64,000 nucleotides of DNA from Marvinbryantia formatexigens DSM 14469 (GTDB lineage Bacteria; Bacillota; Clostridia; Lachnospirales; Lachnospiraceae): positions 1,178,001 to 1,242,000 of the forward strand of contig NZ_CP102268.1 in the NCBI RefSeq assembly GCF_025148285.1, written 5' to 3'. Position 1 is the first letter of the stretch. Every line of letters starts with the position of its first letter. Under the pieces are notes generated by a model. The model ran no database searches. It worked only from the letters and a program-made list of their open reading frames with translations, and had not been told where the DNA came from. The translations under genes were made by a program, and so were the position numbers. Shown here one piece after another: positions 26,365 to 34,619 of the stretch.

Positions 26365-29300
26365 CTGGATTTTGTCACAGGTTGCCTCCCATTCCACGAT
26401 CCCCTCTTTTACTTCCACGAAGAAAAGCGAGGCACCAGAGCTGGAACTGAAATGGGACACGGAAAAGAAGATTTATACCCTGACTGTCACGGACACCAAT
26501 AACCTGAAAATCGACCTGGAGACTTTGAAAGGCAGCGGCGTTTCCGTCACAAGAAGCGGGAACAAGTACACGTTCACCAGTAAGAACATGATTATGGACC
26601 CCGTCACCTTTGAATTCCGAAAGAATATTCCGGTTGCCAATGACATGCTGATCTGGGGCAGACCCGGCTACCAGACTATGATGACCGGCGCCAGCGACCC
26701 GGTTTCCTTCTTTGTAAAGATCAAGACCGAAACCTACGGCACCGCAAAGATTGTCAAGACCAGTGAGGACGGTATTGTGTCCGGGATTCCTTTCCAAATT
26801 TCAGGCACGGACATTTTGGGAAATAAAGTGGATGAAACCGTCACTACCGGAGAAAACGGGCAGATTAAAGAAAAGCTGCTGCCCGGCACTTATCTGGTGA
26901 AAGAGCTGCCGGTGGACCGTTATGTGACCCCTTCCGCGCAGTATGTCACCATTGAAAGCGGCCAGACCTCCACGGTGCATTTCAGCAATATCCTGAAAAA
27001 GTTCCGCGTCCATGTGGTAAAGAGCGACGCTGATACCGGCACCGCCCAGGGCGACGCCACCCTTGCCGGTGCAACTTATGGCATTTATAACAATGGCGAG
27101 CTGGTAGACACCTACACCACCGGGCCGGACGGCAGCTTTATGACCCGCTACTATGTCTGCGGTGATAACTGGACGGTGAGGGAGATTGATCCCAGCACCG
27201 GCTACCTCTTAAACGATACGGTCTATGAGGTGGGCGCTTCCCCGACCCTGTATGAAGTGGAACTGAATACCACGGAAAACCAGGTTACGGAAACGGTCAT
27301 TTATGGAAATATCCAGCTGGTGAAGCATACGGACGACCTGGACCCGGATGTGTCCGGGGATGAAAATACGGACGAACCCAATGAGGGCGTCATTGAACGC
27401 CCGGAGGCCGGTGCGGTCTTTGAGGTTTACCTGAAGGCGGCAGGCAACTATGATGCGGCAAAGGAAAGCGAGCGTGATCTGCTCACCACCGATGGAGACG
27501 GCTTCGCTTCCTCCAAAATGCTCCCTTACGGCCATTATACGATCCACCAGGTTTCCGGCGAGGAAGGAAAAGCGTTTATCCCGGATTTTACGGTCTTTAT
27601 TTCCTCCAACGGACAGACTTACAGTTATATCCTGAATAACCGCACCATTACCGCAAGGCTGCGTGTGGAGAAATGCGACGCGGAGACCGGCAATATTATC
27701 CCCATGACGGGCACCGGTTTCCAGATCAAGGACCTGTCTACCGGGGAATTTGTCACCCAGGATATTTACTATCCGAACCCGGAAACCCTTGATACCTTCT
27801 ATGTATCGGATGAAGGCTGGCTGATGCTGCCGGAGCCTCTGCACACCGGGGATTATGAGCTTTACGAGGTGGCGGCGCCTTACGGGTATGTACTTTCCAG
27901 CGAGCCGGTGCCGTTTACCATTGACGGCAGCGAGGCCGTTGTCACGGTTACGCAGTACAATATGCCGCAGAAGGGGCAGCTTACCATCACCAAGACCGGC
28001 GAGGTATTCGCTTCCGTCCAGGAAAACGATGGTCTGTACCAGCCGGTGTATGAGGTCATGGGGCTGCCGGGCGCAGTCTATGACGTGATCGCGGATGAAG
28101 ATATTTATACCGGTGACGGAACGCTCAGGGCGGCAAAAGATACGGTTGTGGAAACCCTTACCACCGGGGAGGATGGAACCGCCCAGAGCGGGCTTCTCTA
28201 TCTGGGCCGCTACCGTCTGGAGGAACGCCAGGCGCCGGAGGGGATGGTCTTAAATACCCAGCCGGAATATGCCGAGCTTACTTATGCGGGTGAAACTGTG
28301 GAAGTAACGCAGACCGCCATCGGACTTTATGACGAGCGTCAGAAGGTGGATGTGAGCCTGTTCAAAGCACTGGAAACGGACGATCTTTTTGGGCTTGGCA
28401 TGAATGAGGAATACAAAGATATTTCTTTCGGCTTGTATGCTTCCGCAGACCTGACGGCTCTTGACGGCAGCGTAATTCCGGCTGGCGGGCTTTTAGAGGT
28501 GGTTTCCGTTGACCCGAATGAGGCGGGCGGCTATGACGCTTCCTTTGCTTCCGACCTGCCTTTTGGCAGCTACTATGTGAAGGAACGCACCACAAACAAC
28601 GCCTATATCCTCTCTGATACCGAATATCCGGTTGTCTTTGAGTATGCCGGCCAGGAGGCGGCGCTGGTGCAGATTCTTGTAAATGAAGGCGAGGTTGTTT
28701 CCAACGACCTGCTGCGCGGGCGTGTGGACGGCGTGAAAGTCGGCGAAAACCCGGAGGGCGGCGAAGATGTGAAGCTGTCCGGGGCACTGATGGGATTATT
28801 CAGGCCGGACACGGAAGAATTTACCGAGGAAAATGCGCTGCTTACTGTCACCACTGCCGAGGATGGCAGCTTTGCCTTTGAGAATATCCCTTACGGCCAC
28901 TGGATTGTAAAGGAAATTTCCTCTCCGGCACTTTATACGGTAAGCCCGCAGCAGCACCATATCTATATCGGTGTGGACGGCCAGCGCATTGAAATCAAAG
29001 TGGAAAATACCCTGATCCGCGGCAGCGTGCAGGTGATGAAAACCGAGGCAGTAGACGAGCCTTCTTCTGTGAAGAAAGAGGACAAAGATAACAACACCTT
29101 CCTGCGTTTCCTCTACGGCGCGGTATTCGATCTGTATGAGGACGCCAACGGCAATAAGGAATTTGATTCCGAAGATACGAAGATCGGCACACTGAAAGAA
29201 TCGGATGCAGGCTACCATACCGCGGAGGGCCTTCTGGCAAAGGGCTACTTTGTGAAGGAAAGCAAGGCACCGGAGGGCTACCAGCTTGACGGGAACGCCT

Positions 29301-30649
29301 ACTACTTTGCCATCACAGAGGACGGCCAGGTTGCGGTTGTGGAAAATGGTGAGGCCGGACGGGGCTTTACCAATGAGGCGTACCGCGGGAACCTGAAGAT
29401 TACAAAGGATTCCAGTGACGGGCGCAAGGATGGGTTCGCTTTTGAGGTCAAGAGCGCAGACGGCTCCTACTGTGAGACCTTTACCAGCCCAAAATCCGGC
29501 GTGATCGAGGTCAAAGGGCTGCGTGTTGGCATTTATACCGTAACGGAAATCTCCAACCGGGCAAGCAGGGACTATATCATTCCTGACGCTGCCACCGTGG
29601 AGATCAAGGCAGACGAAACCGCAACGGTCCAGTTCTTCAATGAAAAGCCGGAGAAACCGACCACCCCGGATAACCCGGATAATCCGAAAACACCGTCCAA
29701 TCCGTCCACACCATCTAACCCTGATAAAGCGGTACCGCAGACTGGGGATGACAATTTCATTTTCCTGTATGGCGGGCTCCTGGCGCTGGCTGTGATTGGC
29801 GGCGGGCTGTTTGCCGCAGCCTATTTCAAAAAGGGCAAGTACAGCAGAAATACCCCAAAGAGAAAAGTTGTTGGTATTGCGGTGGTTTCCCTCTGCGGGT
29901 TGTTGGCACTTGGCAGCGGGTTTCTGATGGTACGCGACCTTAACCAGTATTCCGAGAGCGCCGGGGCCTATGAGGACATTGCTTCCCATGTAGAGCTGCC
30001 AGAGCAGACCGAAGCGCCGGAGGACGATAATACGGAAACGGAACCTGCCGGGGAGGACCCTTCTGTGGTCCTCCCCACAGTGGATTTTGATGCGCTCCGG
30101 GAAACCGGGCCGGACATCATCGGGTGGCTTACCCTTCCTGATACGGCCATTAACTACCCGGTCACGCAGACAGACGACAACGAGTATTACCTGCACCACC
30201 TGTATGACGGTACCTATAATAAGACGGGCTGCCTGTTTGCGGATTATGAAAATCAGGAGGATTTTTCGGACCGCAATACCATTATCTACGGCCACAATAT
30301 GCGGGACGGCTCCATGTTCGCCACGCTGAATGAGTATGACGAACAGAGCTATTATGACGGACACCCGCAGATGTATCTTGTCACCCCTGACGGCGGCTAT
30401 GTCGTGGAAATTTTCACGGCGTTTGTAGCAAAACCCAGCGAGTCCGGCAGCGACACTTCCCCCTGGAGGCTTAGCTTCAAGGATGACGGGGCCTACACCA
30501 CATGGCTTTCTGAAATGGCGGGCCGTTCTGTCATTGAAACCGATGTTACGGTGACTTCCAGTGACAAGGTGCTGACCCTTTCCACCTGTACGCCCGGAGG
30601 CGCGAGCCGCTTCATTGTCATGGGAAAACTGGCGGCTGTAAACGATTAA
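26192..30649 (+). CDS. Multi-Cna-B adhesin fused to a class B sortase; N-terminus truncated
   Basis: 1485 codons in one open frame. Recognisable adhesin sequence begins only at about residue 38 (ADANQYFSVIAGRPAEKAYN), which is the middle of SrtB-anchored collagen-binding adhesins; no signal peptide is present. About nine Cna-B/SpaA-type repeats (for example GNLKITKDSSDG, GTAKIVKTSEDG) lead to a Pro-rich stalk, a VPQTG sorting motif at about 1181, a membrane helix, KKGKYS, a second helix and a sortase B domain (His in IYGHNMRDG at about 1366, Cys in LSTCTPGG at about 1466). The ATG at 26192 lies inside the DUF4366 tail in another frame and lacks a clear ribosome site. Confidence 0.75.
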   Translation: MTKISRMTATAKALTRMKPMESQQQLRSDPYSRHGNGHADANQYFSVIAGRPAEKAYNWILSQVASHSTIPSFTSTKKSEAPELELKWDTEKKIYTLTVTDTNNLKIDLETLKGSGVSVTRSGNKYTFTSKNMIMDPVTFEFRKNIPVANDMLIWGRPGYQTMMTGASDPVSFFVKIKTETYGTAKIVKTSEDGIVSGIPFQISGTDILGNKVDETVTTGENGQIKEKLLPGTYLVKELPVDRYVTPSAQYVTIESGQTSTVHFSNILKKFRVHVVKSDADTGTAQGDATLAGATYGIYNNGELVDTYTTGPDGSFMTRYYVCGDNWTVREIDPSTGYLLNDTVYEVGASPTLYEVELNTTENQVTETVIYGNIQLVKHTDDLDPDVSGDENTDEPNEGVIERPEAGAVFEVYLKAAGNYDAAKESERDLLTTDGDGFASSKMLPYGHYTIHQVSGEEGKAFIPDFTVFISSNGQTYSYILNNRTITARLRVEKCDAETGNIIPMTGTGFQIKDLSTGEFVTQDIYYPNPETLDTFYVSDEGWLMLPEPLHTGDYELYEVAAPYGYVLSSEPVPFTIDGSEAVVTVTQYNMPQKGQLTITKTGEVFASVQENDGLYQPVYEVMGLPGAVYDVIADEDIYTGDGTLRAAKDTVVETLTTGEDGTAQSGLLYLGRYRLEERQAPEGMVLNTQPEYAELTYAGETVEVTQTAIGLYDERQKVDVSLFKALETDDLFGLGMNEEYKDISFGLYASADLTALDGSVIPAGGLLEVVSVDPNEAGGYDASFASDLPFGSYYVKERTTNNAYILSDTEYPVVFEYAGQEAALVQILVNEGEVVSNDLLRGRVDGVKVGENPEGGEDVKLSGALMGLFRPDTEEFTEENALLTVTTAEDGSFAFENIPYGHWIVKEISSPALYTVSPQQHHIYIGVDGQRIEIKVENTLIRGSVQVMKTEAVDEPSSVKKEDKDNNTFLRFLYGAVFDLYEDANGNKEFDSEDTKIGTLKESDAGYHTAEGLLAKGYFVKESKAPEGYQLDGNAYYFAITEDGQVAVVENGEAGRGFTNEAYRGNLKITKDSSDGRKDGFAFEVKSADGSYCETFTSPKSGVIEVKGLRVGIYTVTEISNRASRDYIIPDAATVEIKADETATVQFFNEKPEKPTTPDNPDNPKTPSNPSTPSNPDKAVPQTGDDNFIFLYGGLLALAVIGGGLFAAAYFKKGKYSRNTPKRKVVGIAVVSLCGLLALGSGFLMVRDLNQYSESAGAYEDIASHVELPEQTEAPEDDNTETEPAGEDPSVVLPTVDFDALRETGPDIIGWLTLPDTAINYPVTQTDDNEYYLHHLYDGTYNKTGCLFADYENQEDFSDRNTIIYGHNMRDGSMFATLNEYDEQSYYDGHPQMYLVTPDGGYVVEIFTAFVAKPSESGSDTSPWRLSFKDDGAYTTWLSEMAGRSVIETDVTVTSSDKVLTLSTCTPGGASRFIVMGKLAAVND

Positions 30650-30715
30650 CAAGAATATGGGAAACCGGTGCGGGGGCTGTCTGCTCCCGCACCTGCTATT
30701 TAGGAGGATTTTTCT

Positions 30716-31198
30716 ATGGTGAATGCCATTATTCCAATACCCGGCTACGTCCATCTGTACCGCTCCCTTTTGCGGTTCTATGATATGCCGGAAAATGAGG
30801 TCCGGGAAATGCTCTATCTTTTGAACACGGCAAACCTGGACTGCTACGAGTATTACCACCCGGAGCGTGATGTGATCCAGAGCGGGCCGGTAGCCTTTAG
30901 CAACTGGCTGGAACATATGAACTGCCGCCCTTACCGGACAGAGGTACAGCTTTATAAATCCCTGCTGTTCTTAAAGCGCAGCATTGACCGGGATTTGATC
31001 GTGACCTCACAGCGGGAGGCGCTGCAGACGCTCCGCTGTATCATTTCCAACCTGGAATACCGCTTCTATAAGGCGTATGGCATGGAGATTGAGGACAAAC
31101 GGACCGTGTACGGGGAATGTACCTACCGCCTGGTTCCCAGGGAGGACGAACCCAGCGTGTGCCTGATGCACGACTGGATCTACCTTCCCAGCGCATAA
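30716..31198 (+). CDS. Small ICE protein of unknown function
   Basis: 160 residues, soluble, mostly helical, rich in Tyr, Leu and Arg (LHRSLLRFYD-like start HLYRSLLRFYDMPEN). No motif recognised. AGGAGG lies nine bases before the ATG. It opens the group leading to the ThyX-like and dUTPase genes, so a link to nucleotide metabolism is possible but not shown. Confidence 0.55.
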   Translation: MVNAIIPIPGYVHLYRSLLRFYDMPENEVREMLYLLNTANLDCYEYYHPERDVIQSGPVAFSNWLEHMNCRPYRTEVQLYKSLLFLKRSIDRDLIVTSQREALQTLRCIISNLEYRFYKAYGMEIEDKRTVYGECTYRLVPREDEPSVCLMHDWIYLPSA

Positions 31199-31276
31199 TG
31201 CCGGGAACTTTATATAAATTTGTCCCGAATAATAGACAAAATTCGGGACAGTTCATTTTCAAAGGAGGGATGCCAT

Positions 31277-31603
31277 ATCACACAAAAGGAAGTCAATGCC
31301 GTATTTGACGAGCAGGTGCAGCTCTGCGCTGACACTCTGCAAAAGAAAACCAAAGAATACACCGGGGACGATACGGACCGGCTGGGGGCTTTTAAGGCGG
31401 CGGCAGCTTTACAGCACACCACGCCGGAGCGTGCCCTTGCCGGGATGCTGGCGAAGCATATCGTTTCCCTGTATGACATGTGCTTTGACGATGATACGGA
31501 TTACGATTTAAGTACATGGAATGAAAAGATCACAGACAGTCTCAACTATCTGTTCTTACTGAAAGCTATTGTAAAGGAGGGACATACCAATCAAACGGAT
31601 TGA
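31277..31603 (+). CDS. Helical MazG/DUF1599-like protein, probable ATC start
   Basis: About 108 residues. The pattern TLQKKTKEYTGDDTDRLGAF, then LAKHIVSLYDM and WNEKITDSLNYLFLLKAIV resembles all-alpha NTP-pyrophosphohydrolase-like or nucleotide-modification-associated (DUF1599) proteins of phages; this is a similarity by eye. The strong AAAGGAGGG at 31261-31269 is followed seven bases later by ATC (31277) in frame. The next in-frame ATG is deep inside the domain (31446), and an upstream TTG (31220) would put the ribosome site inside the coding sequence. Its stop overlaps the ThyX-like gene. Confidence 0.65.
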   Translation: MTQKEVNAVFDEQVQLCADTLQKKTKEYTGDDTDRLGAFKAAAALQHTTPERALAGMLAKHIVSLYDMCFDDDTDYDLSTWNEKITDSLNYLFLLKAIVKEGHTNQTD

Positions 31604-32372
31604 AGTAAAAATATTAAACTGTCAGGCGATTGCAGAGGCCGAGAAAAACATGGTCTTTGCCGCCCGGCTCACGCAAAGGGGCCACCGGATTGCCACAATG
31701 GATGATCTGATGGCTCTTTATGAAAAATCATTCAGCGAAAATACCGTGGCGGCAATCAGCGGCCTTCCGCACCCCACGGTTCAGAAATTTGCGGTGATCA
31801 CCGTTGCTGTTGTGGGGGCAAGCAGGCGGTTCCTGTCGCAGATCACGCGCCATCAGAACGAAGTAAAGTTTATGAGCGCGTCCTTACAGTACAGCAATTA
31901 TGCGGGGCAGGCGGATTTTGCCGTACCCTATGAGATTCTGGCCGCCCCGGCTGCGGTCCGGGAACTGTACTTAAAAAGCTGTCACGAAGGTATGGACTGT
32001 TACGAAAAGCTGTGTGCCGAGGGAATCGGCCATGACGCGGCGGGCTATGCCACACCCCAGGGGCTTCGGAATGTGCTGATTATCAGCGCCACGCCCTATC
32101 AGTGGAAACACATCATCGGCCAGCGGGTATGCCGGCGCAATACGGACGAAACCCGGATCGTACTTTTGAAAATCTGGCAGGAGCTTTATACCTTAAGCCC
32201 GGCGCTGTTTGCCCCTGGCCTTACAGGATCGTTCTGCCAACGGGACAAATGCCTGGAGGGGAAAATGGCCTGCGGCAGAAAAATAGACGCGGATATAACG
32301 CCGGAGGATCTTCTGAAAGCGGACTATCCGGCACTTTCGGAAGGAGGCGCGCATGAAGATCAAATTGATTGA
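31590..32372 (+). CDS. thyX: Divergent ThyX-like flavin-dependent thymidylate synthase
   Basis: About 260 residues from ATC 31590; the first ATG is at 31650 and would remove the initial beta strand (KRIEVKILN). The ThyX core is visible: VVGASRRFLSQITRHQ, then FMSASLQYSNYAGQ, and later IIGQRVCRRNTDETR. ThyX makes dTMP from dUMP with FAD and methylene-THF. The classical RHRX7S motif is altered to RHQ with the serine one place further, and SGRYS becomes SLQYS, so activity may differ. AAAGGAGGG lies before the ATC. The gene overlaps the upstream gene by 14 bases and the dUTPase gene by 20. Confidence 0.75.
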   Translation: MKRIEVKILNCQAIAEAEKNMVFAARLTQRGHRIATMDDLMALYEKSFSENTVAAISGLPHPTVQKFAVITVAVVGASRRFLSQITRHQNEVKFMSASLQYSNYAGQADFAVPYEILAAPAAVRELYLKSCHEGMDCYEKLCAEGIGHDAAGYATPQGLRNVLIISATPYQWKHIIGQRVCRRNTDETRIVLLKIWQELYTLSPALFAPGLTGSFCQRDKCLEGKMACGRKIDADITPEDLLKADYPALSEGGAHEDQID

Positions 32373-32766
32373 CTTTGGCGTGCCGGAGGGCCGCCGCCCT
32401 TTCCGTCCGCATGGGAACGATGCCGGCGCGGATGTTTACATGCCCTATGACTGTACTTTGCAGCCGGGAGAGATCGCAAAGGTTCCTCTTGGATTCGGGA
32501 TTGAAGTGCCGGACGGCTATGCGGGCTATGTGTTCCCACGTACCAGCATGGCGGTAAAAGGGCTGGTCTGTGAACTGCCTCCTGTGGATTCCGGCTACCG
32601 TGGGGAAATCCATGCGATCATCAGTAATGTAAGCAATCAGACGCAGGAGCTTTCCAAAGGCTCCCGCGTGGGCCAGCTTGTGATCACCCCGGTTGTGATC
32701 GCGGATTTTGTTACCGAACTTGGCGAGCAGCGCGGCACAGGCGGATTTGGAAGTACAGGAAAATAA
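32353..32766 (+). CDS. dut: dUTP pyrophosphatase
   Basis: 137 residues with all five trimeric dUTPase motifs: NDAGADVYMP (1), FPRTSMAVKGL (2), VDSGYRGEIHAI with the catalytic Asp (3), KGSRVGQLVI (4) and RGTGGFGSTGK (5). It converts dUTP to dUMP, which is the substrate for the ThyX product encoded directly upstream (overlapping by 20 bases). Together they would lower dUTP and supply dTMP. The length is normal and nothing is missing. Confidence 0.92.
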   Translation: MKIKLIDFGVPEGRRPFRPHGNDAGADVYMPYDCTLQPGEIAKVPLGFGIEVPDGYAGYVFPRTSMAVKGLVCELPPVDSGYRGEIHAIISNVSNQTQELSKGSRVGQLVITPVVIADFVTELGEQRGTGGFGSTGK

Positions 32767-32871
32767 AAAAGTGACTTTTAGAGAGTAATTAGGGAATTAT
32801 CGCCGGTAGTGAGATTGGGCATATCAGGAAGATTGCAGGGTACAATAAAAGAAAGGCAGAAGGCAGCAAAA

Positions 32872-32898
32872 GGCGGTACACTGTCATAGCGTACCGCC
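32872..32898 (-). terminator. Terminator after toxin gene (minus strand)
   Basis: GGCGGTAC (32872-32879) pairs perfectly with GTACCGCC (32891-32898), with further GCAGCA/TGCTGC pairing outside. Read on the minus strand it follows the toxin stop and leads into CCTTTTGC. The gap 32767-32905 holds no gene. Confidence 0.6.
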
Positions 32899-32905
32899 CT
32901 GCTGC

Positions 32906-33175
32906 TTAAAACTGCTTTAATATGTCGTGGTGCCCTACGTCCACCAGGATAATCATTTTGTCGCCTTCGTAATACCAGATAATGCGGATGTCCATGTTGA
33001 CGCTGCACTCAAAAAGATCCGTGGTTCCCTGGATGCGTTTAGTGCGCAGCGACGGATGGGAAGGATTTTCGGCCAAAAGTTCCAGCTTGTTTTTAAGCTG
33101 CTTCTTCTCCTGTACGGTCAGACCCTTAAAATGCTTTTGGAAACGGGGCGTAAAGGTAAACTCATACGCCATCAT
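32906..33175 (-). CDS. RelE/ParE-family toxin
   Basis: 89 residues. FTFTPRFQKHFKGLTVQEKK, LRTKRIQGTTDLFECSV, DIRIIWYYEGDKMIILVDVG and HHDILKQF follow the RelE/YoeB fold, with conserved basic residues and a C-terminal His-His/Phe. Such toxins cleave mRNA in the ribosome. The start (two adjacent ATGs) overlaps the antitoxin stop and uses GGAGGCGG inside the antitoxin gene, so the two proteins are translationally coupled. It probably stabilises the ICE. Confidence 0.8.
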   Translation of the reverse strand: MMAYEFTFTPRFQKHFKGLTVQEKKQLKNKLELLAENPSHPSLRTKRIQGTTDLFECSVNMDIRIIWYYEGDKMIILVDVGHHDILKQF

Positions 33176-33432
33176 TCCGCCTCCAATTTGTCAAACAGGG
33201 CGTCCACGCTGTCAAAGACAGGCTGCTCCCCGGATGCGATTTTTGCTTTTACATCCCCGATTTCTTCTTTAAGCTCGCTTAAATATTTTTTGGGGTAGAC
33301 AACCACCGGCATGATGCAGATGGAACCGTCCTTCTCGAAGATGTCCAGTTTATCGCCTTCGGACAGACCGAGTTTGACAATGATTTCTCTTGGAATTGTG
33401 ACCTGGGCTTTTTGACGCAATTCGGCCAGCAT
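33172..33432 (-). CDS. AbrB/MazE-type antitoxin
   Basis: 86 residues. The N-terminal swapped-hairpin domain (RQKAQVTIPREIIVKLGLSE then GDKLDIFEKDGSICIMPV) is an AbrB/SpoVT DNA-binding fold; the C-terminal half (YLSELKEEIGDVKAKIASG) probably wraps the toxin. It precedes and overlaps the toxin gene. A perfect palindrome just upstream (33459-33481) is its likely operator. Ribosome site AAAGGAGATG. Confidence 0.85.
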   Translation of the reverse strand: MLAELRQKAQVTIPREIIVKLGLSEGDKLDIFEKDGSICIMPVVVYPKKYLSELKEEIGDVKAKIASGEQPVFDSVDALFDKLEAE

Positions 33433-33458
33433 ACGATCATCTCCTTTGCTTTAAGTTT

Positions 33459-33518
33459 GAAAGTAAGAAATTCTTACTTTCTTACTTATAGTATATCCAC
33501 TTTGAGGGATTTATGCAA
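33459..33518 (-). promoter_or_regulatory. Toxin-antitoxin promoter and operator
   Basis: On the minus strand TTGCAT (33513-33518) and TATACT (33490-33495) are spaced by exactly 17 bp. Just downstream lies the perfect palindrome GAAAGTAAGAA/TTCTTACTTTC (33459-33469 and 33471-33481, one-base centre). It overlaps the likely transcription start, which suits autorepression by the antitoxin. Confidence 0.8.
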
Positions 33519-33535
33519 GGGGTACGAAAAAAATT

Positions 33536-33567
33536 TACAAATAAAGCGGCCAGCACCGTGACCGCTT
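33536..33567 (-). terminator. Terminator of the XRE gene (minus strand)
   Basis: AAGCGG (33544-33549) pairs with CCGCTT (33562-33567); on the minus strand the hairpin leads to an AT-rich tract ending in a T-run. It overlaps the XRE stop codon. Confidence 0.55.
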
Positions 33568-33880
33568 ACTTTCTGCTATTGAGTTCTTTCATAATACCGA
33601 GGATATACTGCATGGATTTGGAGTCGAGCTGTTTCGCCTCTGCGATAAATTCCCGCAAGGCTTCGGGGCAGGTGTTACCCTCATCAAAGAATTCCTGCGG
33701 TGTTACACCCAGGTATTCACAGATATAGAAAAAAGACTGCATGGCGGGAAGTGACTTTTTGTTTTCAATGTTGTTGATGTAGTTGTTTGCCTGTCCTAAC
33801 GATAGAGACATATCGCGCGCAGATACGCCTTTCTGTGTCCGCAGCTTTGCCAGCCGTTCCGGGACAAAATCTTCATACAT
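33566..33880 (-). CDS. XRE-family transcriptional regulator
   Basis: 104 residues from ATG 33880, which has GGAGGTGAAGG upstream; a further in-frame ATG at 33937 has none. An XRE HTH is clear: LRTQKGVSARDMSLSLGQAN, then NYINNIENKKSLPAMQSFFY and FEYLGVTPQEFF-like ICEYLGVTPQEFFDE. The C-terminal 35 residues are helical. It is divergent from the SLOG gene, and paired AATCTATTA sites lie in the shared promoter region, so it probably represses itself and the SLOG gene. Confidence 0.8.
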   Translation of the reverse strand: MYEDFVPERLAKLRTQKGVSARDMSLSLGQANNYINNIENKKSLPAMQSFFYICEYLGVTPQEFFDEGNTCPEALREFIAEAKQLDSKSMQYILGIMKELNSRK

Positions 33881-33900
33881 CGCCTTCACCTCCCATTCTG

Positions 33901-33986
33901 TAATAGATTGTACCTCACGCCCTTGTATTATTCGCAAAGGGAAAAAGGGTGTTTTCGTTGACTTGCTAAATTAAATCTATTACAAT
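33901..33986. promoter_or_regulatory. Divergent promoter region with paired operator
   Basis: For the + strand TTGACT (33958-33963) and TACAAT (33981-33986) have 17-bp spacing and drive 34029. On the minus strand TACAAT (33907-33912) could serve the XRE gene. TAATAGATT (33901-33909) and its inverse AATCTATTA (33974-33982) overlap the two -10 boxes, as expected for sites of one dimeric repressor acting on both. Confidence 0.7.
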
Positions 33987-34028
33987 ATGGAAAGTGAAGA
34001 ATAATACCTATCGGACGGAGGAATAAAA

Positions 34029-34538
34029 ATGGAAGGAAAGACCTGCTGTGTCACCGGACACAGGGATTTACCCCAGAAAGAGATTAACCATGTAAAGACC
34101 GCCCTGCGGCGTGAAATTGATTCAGCGGTTGCAGACGGGTTTACCCGCTTTATGAGCGGTTTCGCAGACGGCGTGGACCAGTATTTTGCCGAGATTGTGC
34201 TGGAGAAAAAAAAGACAAATCCGGCGCTGGAGCTGATTGCTGTCATTCCCTATCAAAAGCGTCTGGACAGCCTGATGGCAAAGGGCCGGACTTATGAAAT
34301 GCTGGAGGCTTGCGCGGATGTTGTTGTCATGCAGGAGGAATACCACCCCAGCGTCTATTCCCACCGGAACCGCTACATGGTGGAACACTCAGACCGGGTG
34401 ATCGCTGTGTATGACGGGAGGGAAAAAGGCGGCACGGTGAGGACAATCCGGTTTGCCCACCAGATGAAAAAGGTACTGCGGGAAATCCCTGTCGGGGAGA
34501 TTGTTCTGCCAGGCCAACCCATTGCGAAAAGAAAATGA
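34029..34538 (+). CDS. SLOG/DUF1273-family protein
   Basis: 169 residues. CCVTGHRDLPQ at the N-terminus, then FMSGFADGVDQYFAEIVL and VIPYQKRLD form the Rossmann-like nucleotide-binding fold of the SLOG (DUF1273/YpsA-like) family; MVEHSDRVIAVYDGREKGGT near the end is also typical. Some SLOG proteins bind NAD- or ADP-ribose-type ligands and occur in phage-defence systems; no partner effector is next to it, so a defence role is not claimed. It has its own promoter and a GGAGG ribosome site. Confidence 0.8.
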   Translation: MEGKTCCVTGHRDLPQKEINHVKTALRREIDSAVADGFTRFMSGFADGVDQYFAEIVLEKKKTNPALELIAVIPYQKRLDSLMAKGRTYEMLEACADVVVMQEEYHPSVYSHRNRYMVEHSDRVIAVYDGREKGGTVRTIRFAHQMKKVLREIPVGEIVLPGQPIAKRK

Positions 34539-34565
34539 AAAAATGGATAACTGATACTTGATGAT

Positions 34566-34593
34566 GCGCTCACTTTTCGGTGGGCGTTTTTCT
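34566..34593 (+). terminator. Terminator after SLOG gene
   Basis: GCGCTCAC (34566-34573) pairs with GTGGGCGT (34580-34587), with two G-U pairs, followed by TTTTTCTTT. Confidence 0.7.
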
Positions 34594-34619
34594 TTACCTA
34601 TTTTTTAGGAGGATTTTTT

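Noticed and set aside
28362..30916. Long open frames on the minus strand opposite the adhesin-sortase gene
   Set aside because: They mirror a GC-rich coding strand, lack ribosome sites and have no domain pattern; the + strand repeats are clear.
34029..34538. SLOG protein as part of a Thoeris- or CBASS-like defence system
   Set aside because: No TIR, cyclase, or membrane effector gene is adjacent; the next genes are DUF3789 and DUF5688 ICE proteins.
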